In this document: in pieces, positions 46,301 through 56,600 of the stretch
How positions within the stretch are numbered: position 1 is the first letter of the stretch
Layout: each line of letters starts with the position of its first letter
Origin: Gymnothorax reevesii
Lineage: Eukaryota > Chordata > Actinopteri > Anguilliformes > Muraenidae
Direction of reading: 5' to 3'
Assembly: GCA_029721435.1 (NCBI GenBank)
Contig: CM056578.1
Span: forward strand, 15,822,411 to 15,886,410
DNA length: 64,000 bases
The notes under the pieces: model-generated
What the model was told of the DNA's origin: nothing
The model's input: the letters and a program-made list of their open reading frames with translations, nothing else
Database searches by the model: none
Program-made: the position numbers and the translations under genes

Positions 46301-48689
46301 ACAAGATGCTTGTTTGCACACATGCAGTCAGGAGTATGTCCTTGATACAATTGTACTTGCTGCCTTTTCAAGGCCAGGCTCATAAAGCACAGATATAAGA
46401 GATGAGAGCAGAATAACAGCAAGCTTATGTCATGATAGTGACAAATGAGTGAAAAGAAAATGTTCTGCCACATTTCAGAAGCCCTGTTGTCCACTGCACG
46501 AGAGCGAGCAGGAATGTCTGCTTCTCCTGGATAACATCATACACCTCCTTGTGCTGCCCTTTGGTTTTGTTTGAGAGCTTCAAATTTGGAGCATTACAGT
46601 CCCAACAACAGAGGCAGTGGCAAATGAGACAAGATCCCAGCTGATTTCTTCTTTTATTGTAATAAATAGGTCTATGGCTTTCATGTGTAATAAGCAGCAT
46701 TTGGCTACCTCTATGAAGCTTAGAGAAGTAGGGTCCCAAAGTTACCCCTTTTTAGGTCTGGGACCTTTTTTTGGCCCTTTTTCTCCAAACTCCAAGGTTG
46801 TCCCAAGTAATTGTAGATGTGAATTGAGGTCCTTCCAACTAAAAGATTCCTAAAAGATAACTAAAAATGCAACTGGGATATCTTTGAAGTTTGGAGAAAA
46901 TCCATGACAGACTTAAGAAAAAAAAAAATGGTTTGGAGCATTTTGAGCCCCACCCCCAATTGACAAACTTCAAGGGTGCCCCAGGTGGATAGCTACATTC
47001 TGGTAATCTGCCTTCCTAATAGACCCACTTTCAAAAAACTTTGAGCTGGGACACCATTTAAGTTCAGAATTAGAGGGAGAAAAGGTTTGGGTTTTGGTAC
47101 TATACCCATCTCAAAAAATCAGCCAAATCCGGGGGTTCAACAATTCAAGGTGCCCGATTTAGCCTGAATCGCAAAAAAATTGGCTCTTAATGTTTCAAGC
47201 ATTTATTTGCCCTCTAACCTCACAAATTAACAGAAATATTTCATGATAGTGATCTGTATCAACATATGGAATTTTATTTAAATTTACATTTTTCAAGTTA
47301 GTCATGCCAGGTATTGGACTTAGATGTGTGCATTTACACTGTATCACAATTTTGTACATGCTTTAAGTCGATATTATAAATTAAAATGACATATTAAAAG
47401 TTATTGTTAGCCTCATAACATAATTGCCAAAGTCATTCTTGGCTTACTATTGCAATATCAATAAAAATACCAATGTGCTTGCTAAAAATAGTGTTTCTTC
47501 TTGTTTTCCAAAAACGTTCAAATATGACAAAGGCAACTATGCTATTAGGCTAACGATATGTAGCTGCCTCTCTCACAAAGCAAATGTATCCATAATATTG
47601 ATCAATTCAAGTTTCAGGGGTAATTAACTGATATTAATAGTGACAAGTGTCCCGTCCATAACATTTTCGCAGTGTCTATTTAGTCGTCCGACGGTTCCCG
47701 TTTTTTTCTGCTATTTTGCCATCGCTTCAGCTTGACATGTCGCTTCCGCCAAACATTTTGCCCCGTCCTGTCCATAATGTACATTGACACCTCTTTGTTT
47801 TTTTTTAAATTCCTGAATTATGTTCCCTTGATATGAGGGTACATCACTGGATGGCTGAATTTGAAGAATATCACCTAAATAAAGAGAACTTTTGATTTAA
47901 CCACTCAAAAAAGAAAAGAAAAAAACATGTCACAATCGGTAATGTCAGTTTTTCTTTTAAGTACTGTAATTAAGTGCATTAATTACCGTCGATAATATTC
48001 ATTTTTATATCACCTGAAGTACTCCCAGAAGACTTCAAATTAAGCCATTCAAACAGTTCAGAGGACTAACGCATTAGTAGCTGCAATGGAATTACTTCTC
48101 TAAATGTCCTGTCCGTAACAAAATGAATACCATGGAATAGGTCATAATGGGCAATTATAGAACGCTCCTCCCCTTCATTCATAAATCAAATTTAATACAC
48201 GGCTCTAGATAGATAGATAAATGATAAACAGAGCATTTTGTAAAATCACTGTTGCTGTGGCAGTATATAACGCTCCGCAGTATTTTATTGAGGATCTTAC
48301 ACTCTCAAAAAAACAAAAACAAAAAAAACATGAGTTTGCCATGGGGGTCCAAGTTTTCCCAAGCAGATGCACTGGGAAGCCTTCGGTTTGGAAACTGGAA
48401 AACCCACTCGGAACTATTGATATCCGAAGTCCAATGTATTGCAGCATAAGTGAGGGGTACAAGAAAGACTACGTCAGCTAACTGGTAGGGTGTAGTCTAC
48501 CGGCTAACTTTCTAACAAAACCAACAACGTACAAATATTTGTGGGCCATCGTTTCGGAAAGCCAGAGAAACGTTAAATAAATATTCTCAGATAAATGATT
48601 CTCACCTGAATTATAGCCTTGATTTCCAAATCATATTTTATTATTTCTTGCCCGCAAATTCGGACGTGTACATCAGAGGAAGCAGCCAT
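37126..48689 (-). CDS. bnip1: BNIP1/Sec20 ER SNARE (whole gene, six coding exons)
   Basis: Coding segments 48606-48689, 42135-42227, 41622-41713, 39035-39139, 37754-37872 and 37126-37322 (minus strand) join in phase into 690 nt, 229 residues, essentially the human length. BNIP1 is the Qb-type SNARE of the syntaxin-18 complex for Golgi-to-ER retrograde fusion and also influences mitochondria and apoptosis. The N terminus MAASSDVHVRICGQEIIK and the central WRKANLACKLSIDRVEKDEL are hallmarks. A SNARE-like coiled coil spans about 125-190, ending TKYNRRELTDK. A single C-terminal membrane anchor is at 204-221 (LLIFLALALFLSTVLYIL), followed by KKRLFPFL. All introns are GT-AG. Intron 1 (6.4 kb) carries a fold-back element and intron 3 a MITE and a Tc1 fragment. 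The family assignment is secure. Confidence 0.97.
37754..37872 (-). CDS. bnip1: bnip1 coding exon 5
   Basis: Encodes KTTKESLAQTSSDITESLMN through EETITTL, the core of the SNARE motif. Donor CTCTGG then GTAGGC. Confidence 0.97.
39035..39139 (-). CDS. bnip1: bnip1 coding exon 4
   Basis: Encodes (S)NQTAWRKANLACKLSIDRVE through AVRQR. Acceptor TTGCTGCAG, donor GTAAGG. Confidence 0.97.
39231..39486. mobile_element. TTAA-flanked MITE in bnip1 intron 3
   Basis: A 256-bp element: TTAAAGGTCCCCTATTATG at the left and the exact inverse CATAATAGGGGACCTTTAA at the right. TTAA at both edges is the target site of piggyBac-type transposons. No ORF. Internally CATTACATCACAAGGG and its near-inverse form a second pair of arms. 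Confidence 0.9.
40200..40690 (+). mobile_element. Tc1-like transposon, 5' part only
   Basis: The left end CACTGCCCAGCCAAAAAAA is typical of one fish Tc1 family. Downstream, the frames recall an N-terminal helix-turn-helix region ('ttcagaagggtcaaattactggcctgc', 'aaactgggtttaaaactgtc'). Frames are broken and no catalytic domain remains. Confidence 0.7.
40995..41350. repeat. Repeat-derived sequence in bnip1 intron 3
   Basis: Contains 'gggtggtcccaggactgagaaccactgttg' near 41259 and 'gagggtcgccaaccc' near 41337, text typical of dispersed fish hAT-type MITEs. The ends could not be defined. Confidence 0.4.
41622..41713 (-). CDS. bnip1: bnip1 coding exon 3
   Basis: Encodes NLEQLAKEQDKESDMLAIIS through RKQML(S). 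Acceptor TTCTGACAG, donor GTAAGG. Confidence 0.97.
42135..42227 (-). CDS. bnip1: bnip1 coding exon 2
   Basis: Encodes DIRDCPGPQSELMELNSKVK through LRLRIQ (31 codons, phase 0 at both ends). Acceptor TTAATTCCAG, donor GTAAGA. Confidence 0.97.
42950..45180. repeat. AT-rich block with recurring GGACAG/TGTCC and CTAATTAG motifs
   Basis: This part of bnip1 intron 1 repeats the phrases 'agatgggaca' (43071, 43274 and, inverted, 44093) and 'tggacaggac' (44610; inverted forms at 45107, 47766 and 48106). It also has a cluster of CTAATTAG/TTAATTAG (43430-44575). It has no coding potential and no clear ends. It looks like a decayed, possibly large, repetitive element rather than unique intron. Confidence 0.35.
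45490..45600. mobile_element. Dispersed repeat, copy A (ACTGTGTATGCTGGTTTC)
   Basis: Shares CTGTGTATGCTGGTTT, CCAACCACAATTG and an AATTTGTC tail with 49010-49125, same orientation. Short and truncated. Confidence 0.6.
45612..47191. mobile_element. Fold-back element with ~450-530-bp inverted arms
   Basis: The left arm (about 45612-46140) and right arm (about 46730-47191) are inverted copies with moderate divergence. Matching landmarks are GAGAGCCAATTTTTGAG against AAGAGCCAATTTTTTTGC (inverse), GGTTTGGCTGAT, AAAGTGGGTCTAT, TAGGAATCTTTTAG.TGGAAG and GGTCATTTTAGGACCC. The ~590-bp centre (46140-46730) is unrelated to the arms. There is no transposase ORF. It is inside bnip1 intron 1, so the pre-mRNA would contain a long hairpin. 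Confidence 0.8.
48606..48689 (-). CDS. bnip1: bnip1 coding exon 1
   Basis: Encodes MAASSDVHVRICGQEIIKYD through AIIQ (28 codons). The start ATG sits in CATAATGGCTG, a fair Kozak context. Donor CAG then GTGAGA. Confidence 0.96.
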
Positions 48690-49009
48690 TATGGTTTTAG
48701 TCTACGGCAAGCGAAGAAGTCCAATAAGCTTACATACAAGCGTTAGTAAAAACAGCGCTTCTTTCAAGATGCTGGTTATATTCTTGGACGCGTGTAATCT
48801 CTGAACTTCTACAGATTTGAAAAACATTGAAACATATCCAGTTCCACGATTTGATCACAGATTACGTTTTTACTGTTCAAATATGAAACAAGCTGCGTCT
48901 GAGTGCACACGCACGGCAAAGAAATTCAAGCTTACGGCCATTCTTCTGTAACCTTAGTTGGTTGTTGGCCAATGCAAAGGATCCGGTTTCTGATGGTAAA
49001 ATCATTCTC

Positions 49010-49125
49010 AGTAGGAAAGAATCCCAAACTCGGTTCTGGGGCTTCCCTGTGTATGCTGGTTTTAGTTTCAACCATAATTGCCATTGTAGCCTTTCAATAA
49101 GCTGATAATTTGTCACACTTTCACA
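49010..49125. mobile_element. Dispersed repeat, copy B (CCTGTGTATGCTGGTTTT)
   Basis: Second copy of the sequence at 45490-45600; see that entry. Confidence 0.6.
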
Positions 49126-49539
49126 AAGATTCTGATATCCACCAATGTTTTCTTCTTTGGAATTTGTTCTTAAGTAAGAACAGAATCTACGCACACTTGA
49201 AGAGAACCCTTACGCACATTCAAATCCTAACATAATAAGTGGTTATCACATGGTCTTCTGTTCTACAGTTGTTTAATATTATATTATTTGAATTTCAATA
49301 ATATATTTGTAATTTATAATGTTTTTCAATAACTGTTGTCATTTTCAAAATAAATATGAATGCTACTTTGCACTTTGACCTAAATCAATCATGTTAATTG
49401 GGAACCATATTCCATCCATTAGTCAGTGATTGTCACCCATTTATTGGCCAAAAAGAAAGACGTCTGCACCCTACACACATATTGGCATATATACTGTTGC
49501 TGCAAGATATTGCAGATGGTGCCCCATGGAGGGAACAAA

Positions 49540-49725
49540 TTTTCCATGACCATATAGATGTATTTGCAGAGAGTGAGAGTCATGGAAACCTTTAGGCTAC
49601 CCAGAGCTGTCCTCTTGGACCTTTGTGATCATTTGGAGCCAGAACTTCAGAGCCATACAAGACAGTCTAGCCCTGTGGCACCAAAATGTGAAGGTACTCT
49701 CAATCTCGGGTTTTTTAGCCACTGG
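49540..49725 (+). pseudogene. HARBI1-like transposase N-terminal fragment
   Basis: Two overlapping frames together show HIDVFAESESH, then FRLPRAVLLDLCDHLEPELQ and SHTRQSSPVAP. Functional homologues are DDE endonucleases of about 350 residues; only some 60 residues survive and the frame shifts near 49575. The catalytic domain is absent, replaced by the inserted LINE-type sequence. Confidence 0.75.
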
Positions 49726-49869
49726 GACCTTACAGCGGGAGCTGGGAGACAGGAGGTACTGATGTGGGCTGGCACTGACTGTCCTGCCTTGACTGCGACA
49801 TTTCAGGTTGCGTTTCAGTGGGTGGTTGGCTCAGGACTTCATCTGTTGACAATTGATCATTAAAACACT

Positions 49870-50013
49870 GTTGGGACCTTTCTCTGTCCCGGCCGAAGAA
49901 GAAAGTGGAGTTGGCGGCACGACGCACGTTGCAGCGGCCCGGAGCCTCCAAACCAATCTCGTTGTATCTTTGGTACAATGACAATAAAGGGTATTCTATT
50001 CTATTCTATTCTG
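49870..50013 (+). mobile_element. Non-LTR retrotransposon 3' tail with (ATTCT)n
   Basis: The sequence 'tggtacaatgacaataaag' followed by ATTCT repeats (49993-50013) is the usual 3' end of fish L2/CR1-type LINEs. Severely 5'-truncated, as is common for these elements. The exact left limit is uncertain. Confidence 0.6.
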
Positions 50014-50329
50014 TGATATTAAAACAGGCCCAAATTTCTTAACTTTGAATACAAGCAGGTATTCTTTTTAGACATGATGTTGCAGGTTAGACCTGCCTTG
50101 GGACACACTTGTTATAAATTGTATTATCAGAGAAAAATAGCTTATCTTCTGATTTCTTTTAGAAAGGAGATGGACAAGGAGGAGATGAAGGCGCTCACTT
50201 GGGGCCCAGGTCTGTGTCCAGACACTCAACTGATGCCTCACCTGATGATGCCGTCTCTCTGATGATGGCCCCACTGCACTGGTCCAGCTCAGACAATTCT
50301 TTGCTTGCTGTCCCCCCTCCAGTGCTATG

Positions 50330-50671
50330 CATATCTCATCTGAATTTCCCCTTTTTTTGGTGTCAGATTTCAAGTCAAAGCACTTCTTTTTAACCTCATC
50401 TGTTGTGCACCCCTCTGCAGATAAAGCATTCACAGAAAGGATAACTGCATCCCACACATCTTTTATGTGTGTGATTTCCTATCCAGAATTAACACCACTA
50501 AATAGTACCATTTGTTTGCGGATCACTTCCTGTGGCAGTACTATTTGCATTTTGATTCTGGTGCTCTGTTTTAAGGTTTCCATTTGGCATTTCCTTTACT
50601 TTCCCTCAAGGAATCTCTTTATGACTTCAGTCTGCGGCTGCACACGGCCCTTCCCCTTTATGCTGTTTTAA
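50330..50671 (-). pseudogene. Harbinger Myb/SANT-like accessory protein fragment
   Basis: The minus strand reads QMVLFSGVNSG, IKDVWDAVILSVNALSAEGC and TTDEVKKKCFDLKSDTKKRG, the trihelix/Myb-like fold used by Harbinger accessory proteins to bind transposon ends. An in-frame stop precedes the IKDVW part, and the C-terminal half after KKRGNS is unrelated low-information sequence. Confidence 0.7.
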
Positions 50672-51954
50672 AGACATTTGTGGGTGTTTACTTATGCTAA
50701 TTAGGGACAACTGGCACACGCTTTCAAGTTACAAGGCAGAATGGCATTCATCAATCTAAAAACACTAGTGCGAACGATTCTGCGGGTTAAGAACACATTA
50801 ATGCATCTGACGTAAAGTTTTCTTATAAACTTTCCTAAGAGCAATTTAAGAAGGAATCTAAATAAATACTTAAGAAGAGATTGGTAAATGAGGCCCAATA
50901 ACTTACGGTGATCGTTTATAGAATCTTGCTAACTAACTTGCTAGCAAGCCAGCAAACTGGCTTCACTTATCAGTGATAGCATCGCTGCGAACAGGACATG
51001 ATCCTGTGTTTAGAGCAAAGACAATTCTACAGTCAATTTTAGTTGGACCATGGGTTATATTCCGTTGTACTGGAATCTAGCGACTTATGTATGTGTAATG
51101 TTAATGCTATAGCTATCTTTTCACAATGGCCGCATTCTAATGCTGAAGAATTCCTGGAGATAAGCCAGCAGGCAACTACTTCTTTTAAGTCGCTGTCAAT
51201 CACATCTGTCAATTGTGACTTTACAGCCCTTTTGTAGTATGAAATGACTAAATAAAACCAAACTAATCGGAAAAAACGAACACTTCAGCAAACATCAGCG
51301 TGGCAAGAAATACTTATAATGACAGAAACCATCTTGGAAAAAAATTATTTGACATGTACTTTGATTTCTATTGTGGCCCATGTCCCATCCACTAACATGA
51401 AGGGGGCAGGTTTATAACCTGTACTGCAGCCAGCCACTAGATGGTGATCAAGATGTTTTTGACCTCACTTTTGGGGAGCTGTTGGGTCGTCCATTTTTAC
51501 ATATAGTCATTGATAAATCCAAACTGATAAGCTATGGATATGCCACAGGTATATATTGATTTACAATATAATTGGTGTACTGTCCATGTAAACAATTAAA
51601 GAAGCCCTCTGCAGCCAATTTTACTTCTACACTAATACCGTGCCATAACAACCCTTCTTGGGCCTCAGGATTAAAGTTCAAGTGATGGTTATAATTTATA
51701 TTGGTGCTCCATTTGATCACAAGACTGTAAAAAATAAAATGCTGGTTAATCTTAAAAATGTTAGGCTTCAAGCTGCGCAGCGTTTTTGAGTTTGCTCAAG
51801 TCCCAGGTTCTTTCAATAGTACCAACACAGCTACTGCAGCTCACCTGATTGTTATCTGCAATATCAGCTCAAATGGCTACACAGAGTCTAATTCAAGGTG
51901 GCTACCATTGATGCTATTTTGAAATTCAGATCAAATTAAAATTTTGAAATTGGC

Positions 51955-52190
51955 CTAAGGCCAAAGGTCAGATGTCAAAATACAGCAAAACTCAGAAGCC
52001 CACGAAAAGCTATCCATATGCCAAATTGGCTGCAATATCTGCAAAATTTGCTGCATAATAGACATAAATGGAATTTTCAAGATGGGAGTTATGGCAGCCA
52101 TATTTGAAATTGGATAAGAATGCCATGAACAACTTTTATTGTCCTTATTGGTAGCATGCATACCCAGGCTGCATCCGGATAGTCTTTTTT
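51955..52190. repeat. Dispersed repeat, copy 1 ('ggctgcaatatctgcaaaat')
   Basis: Shares a succession of phrases with 52720-53010: GGCTGCAATATCT(G/A)CAAAAT, 'aaatggaattttcaagatgg', 'ggcagccatatttgaa.ttggat' and 'atgccatgaa.aac...attgtcct'. Same orientation, perhaps split by an insertion at 52190-52715. Confidence 0.65.
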
Positions 52191-52719
52191 GCTCAGGAAA
52201 GTTCTTAACTCCTAAAAACGTTCCGAAAATAATTTCGTCGCAGCCATGATATGTAGATTTGAATTCTTCAAATGTCAAAGAAAGGTGTCTCAGTGCTTCC
52301 TAATTTTCCACCTTTATCATAGGGTACACAGAACCATCCCTTTCATAAAGATGGGAGACAAAGCTATCCCACAATTCTGCGCAGTTGCAATATTTAAAGT
52401 GGCAACCACTCATTCGACCAATCGTGTAAAGAAACGTATATCATGGGCAGGGAACTCATGATCGCGCTGCCGAGTGTAAGTGCATTTGGATTCTCTATTA
52501 GCGCGGTTGTCTTCCGAAGCCGTTAGGAATTCCTTTAAACACTTTTCCTTTATGATGTTTTCCACAAAGGTTAAAGAAAAGTGGTCAGGGATTAGTGGAC
52601 AGGCCAATTTTTTATTTTTTTTTTTACTATTCGGGCGCAGCGCCAGTTTATGCTTCATCAGTTTGAGACAAAGATGCTTTTGTGGGCATGGCCCAACTGC
52701 AAAGATCAAATAAAGGTTA

Positions 52720-53010
52720 AATATTAAAAAGCTGCAAAACCCAGAATATGCATCTTGAAGTTCATGGAAAGCAATCTATACACCAACTCTGGCTGCAATA
52801 TCTACAAAATTAGCTGGAAAGTGGATAAATTGGTATTCTCAAGATGGCATGGTGGCCATGTTTGAATTTGGATCAGAACACCATGAATAAATCTCATTGT
52901 CCTCATAGGTGGGAACATGTTTGCGAAGATTCATCTTCATTGGTCCAGTGGTTTCAGTGACATTTACAGTAGTAACTGGAAAAGTGGGCGTGGCCAAAGC
53001 CTTAAGGGTC
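52720..53010. repeat. Dispersed repeat, copy 2
   Basis: Counterpart of 51955-52190; see that entry. The wording (precedes 'tggtccagtggtttcagtgac', ends 'aaagtgggcgtggcc') is of the same general style as the units of the AGGTCA array. Confidence 0.65.
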
Positions 53011-53144
53011 ATATTTATGTCAAGATGGAAATTTAGTAAAACCTGTCGGATTTGATGTAGGGGTTGCTACTGGTTACCCATAATGCAAATTTCAACTCAG
53101 TTGCTGCAAAATGGATGACTGATAGCTCTATATAGTACAACCCA

Positions 53145-53645
53145 AATTCCGAAATAGTTGGAACAAAGTGTAAATTGTGAATAAAATCAAAACGCAATGA
53201 CTTTCAAATCACACCAGCCAGTATTTTGTTCAAAATAGAACAGAGATAACATAGCTAATATTGAAACTGAAAATTTTTACAATTTTATCCACAAAATGAG
53301 CTCATTTCAAATTTGATGGCTGGTACAGGTCTCAATAAAGTTGGGACAGGGGCCTGTTTACCATGGTGTAGCATCCCCTCTTTTTAACACAAAGAGGAGG
53401 CATCTGGGCATTGAGGAGACAGGTTTCTTGAGTTTAGCCATTGGATTTCCCACTCTTGTTTAATACAGGCTTCCAGCTGCTTGAGAGTTTTGGTCTCCTT
53501 TGATGGACTTTCTGTTGAATTATGCACCAAATGTTCTCAATTGGTGAAAGATCAGGACTGTAGGCAGGCCAGTTCAGCCGACAGACTCTACAACAAAGCC
53601 ATGGTGTTGTAATAGCTGCAGTATGTGGTTTTGCATTGGGGGCAA
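53145..53645 (-). mobile_element. 3' part of another Tc1-like transposon
   Basis: The terminal repeat begins at TA then CAACCCAAATTCCGAAA. Reading leftward on the minus strand from 53640, the frame contains NAKPHTAAIT-like text, RLNWPAYSPDLSPIEN and KTLKQLEACIKQEW, i.e. the last part of the catalytic domain with the third acidic residue. It is cut off abruptly at about 53645, so the N-terminal two thirds are missing. A different family from the stc2-intron copies. Confidence 0.82.
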
Positions 53646-53649
53646 TTCC

Positions 53650-56600
53650 AGCATAACTGACATTACATTTATAGAACGGAACTCTTGAATAAAGGTGTCT
53701 CCCTATTTTGTGAATAAACTAAACAGTCTTATTTTTTCACCACGATAACCATAGGCCACTCTCAAGGTCCACATATGACAACATTAGAAAAATTCAGCTT
53801 AATGGTTCTTCCAGGCTGACGTATCAGCATTACTAACGTTATGCAAAAAGATTTTTTCATAACGTGAGTTATGCTGACAAAGGTCGGCATATTGCTTCCA
53901 GTTTTCTCTCCTGACACTTTGATGACTTCTCTAGTCCTCCCATGTGATTTCCTTTTATAACCTTCCCTTTTTGTTTATACTTGCATCAAATTTTAGGCAC
54001 AGCTGACTATGAACAACCAACATCGTTTGCCACTTTCGGTGTTGAATTTCCTTCTTGGAGCAGTTTTATAATCCTTTCCATTGTCTCAATTTCTAGCTCT
54101 CTTACCGGTGCAATGCTGCCTCTCAATTACCCAAGTCCAACATCTCGCTATAGTCTGCAAGAACTCATTTAACTGCAGACTAATTTTCATATTCAGATTT
54201 GAGCTGGTGTTTCTTTTTTTTTTTTTTTTAACACTGATTACAATGTGATTCCATATTTTTTCCCTCAGCATTGAGTGATTTCGTTTTTTTCCCCACTGCG
54301 TGATAATGAAAAAATATGCCATTAATTAAAATAACTTAATCCAATTTGCTTCAGACAGGTTTCATGAAGCCTGAATGTTAAGCTAATAAACAAAAATAGT
54401 TTTGAATCATATCTGTGATTTGTTTATTTGCTATGAAGTTCTAAAGCTGGATGAACATCCAACAAGAGTGGCGATTGCATCATTTTTCCAGGGCTTGCAC
54501 ATTGCATCTCACTCTCTCCCAGTCTCTCTCTCACTCAGGTCAAACACAGTTCAGTCAGTCATGAGTCAAATGAATGGCTTTCTGAATAAAGGAAAACCAC
54601 CGGAATTCCCTTTCCTCTGAATCTTTCACAATGCATTTGTTGTAGAGGCTGACCGTGACAAAATCTCATTGAACAATGTAACTAGATAGGCAAGTCAAAG
54701 AATGACCAAAAACATGGTTTCTGAATTTATTTTTAATGACGAAATCAACTATAGAATTAGACAGTTATGGTTGCAAGCAAATGTGGTTCCAACCCCTGGT
54801 TTGACAAAATGCTGTAAAATAATTACAATGACATTAAAAGTTCAAGCAAAAATATGAGGCACAATGAACGAACACATTTTTGTCTGGCAACTAAGATTTA
54901 GCCTGATGGTTTTACTGATAGTAAACACATGTGCACATGCAAGGCATATTACCACACTTCTGATCGTACAAATTCAAAAACTGTGCCTCAGAAATAAAAA
55001 GAAAAAAAAAATAGAAAAAACATGGACACAAAAGCATATGCCCAGCACACAGTTAAACAACATAAACATGACTGCTGTTTAGATATAGTCTTGAACAGGC
55101 ATATGTGATTTACAAGGATACTATAGACCTGACTAGCGGGATCAAGCTACGATTTGTGTCAGCAGGATGCACATCTGTAGATTTGCTTTAAAAAAAAACC
55201 ACAAATTATCAAGGTAGCACTTGGCAATTAACAAAATAGTCTTCCTACTTTAAGACAAGGTAGCACTTTGGCAGTATACACACATACTACTACTGTAGTT
55301 GCCTAAAAAAACCATGCTAGTTCTTAAGTAGCATACCGTACAACATTAGAAGCATAACAAGGTATTTTTAGAAGATGGTGTGAGGTTTCATGATTTTTTT
55401 TTTCCCCCTCAAAGAAATTGAACATTGCACAGATTCATAACAGCTTCAACAGTTTTGTGGTTATGAAGTAGTACGAGTGTATATATTCTCATTTTTTCTG
55501 TTACTGATGAATGCTACAAGACATTCACGTAACTTTTAGTTTCGTTTCACGCTGTAACGTTGAAATATTGCTGTCAGGTACTTTGACTTTGTTTCAAGTT
55601 TGAAAGGAAATGCATCTCCTGAATAAGAAATGAGTCTGTGCTTCATTTAGTTTTCTTGTTTACATATTTCAGCCAAATGAATGGTGAAAAGGTCACTGCC
55701 CAACCGCCCCAAACACCCAATTCAGTCACACCACATTTCTGAAGTGGAGTGCCAACACAGTCGCTTTCATCCCAGCTACAAATCAATCAACTGGTAAACC
55801 AGTCGACCACCTTGTTCGCTGGCCACTCTGCAAAAGCCTGAACTATTGCGGTGGGTCATCTCATAACGTTTAATACAAATATCTTAGGAGCTAGACTCCA
55901 GTGTAGCCAACACGGTTACAGCATGACTGAATGTACACAAGAAACACCTCCAGAACAGATACAAAACTTTTGCACTGTTGGAGCAAACAGGATACTATTG
56001 CAACCTTAATTTCCCAATTCATTTTAGACTCCATTGCAATAACTATAAGCACATTTGTTTGATTGTTAAAGGGACTTCAGTAACCACCCTGTTCAGAGAA
56101 GTAAGCATATGACCTTCAGAAAAAATGGATTACTTGGCTCATTTCTACAGAGGATCTCTATAGCTCTTTACAGAACCCTCGATAGTAGGTGAGAAAGTGA
56201 TAGCTCCCAGAACTGACCGCTTTGTCTGCCAAGGAACCTGTAACCTAGATACGGTTCCTTCACTGAGACAAAGATGAGCCTTTTGAAACCATAACTTCTG
56301 AGATTGTTCATCGATAAACTCTGCAGGCGGACTGGATTTTCTAAGTATTCCTGGGTGCCGAGAGAATGTAATGCTTGGAAAAGAGAGTTACGCTGTATGA
56401 ACATGCGTGTGATGCTCAGAACAGCCCAGTAGCACAGTGGTTTGGAAGAGAAGATGAACAAGGCTTACAGGACGGGCCTCTCCATCTTAGGTTAGCAATG
56501 CCAGTCTCTCGTGTGTCGTTTTCTGTGAATAAACCAGGTTTGTTCATTGATGAACGACTGCGGAAGGCCACCTCTGTGTTTGCATGCAACACTGCCATGA

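Larger units (their letters stand above)
49390..50885. mobile_element. PIF/Harbinger transposon relic, with a LINE tail inserted
   Basis: Plus-strand fragment 49540-49725 reads HDHIDVFAESESHGN and, in another frame, FRLPRAVLLDLCDHLEPELQ, characteristic of the N-terminal part of HARBI1-like transposases. Minus-strand fragment 50330-50480 reads IKDVWDAVILSVNALSAEGC and TTDEVKKKCFDLKSDTKKRG, typical of the Myb/SANT accessory protein that Harbinger elements encode on the opposite strand. The right end reads AGATTGGTAAATGAGGCCC, matching the GGGCCTCATTTAC-type termini of the superfamily. Both genes are broken. The interval 49870-50013 contains a foreign non-LTR tail. Confidence 0.8.
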
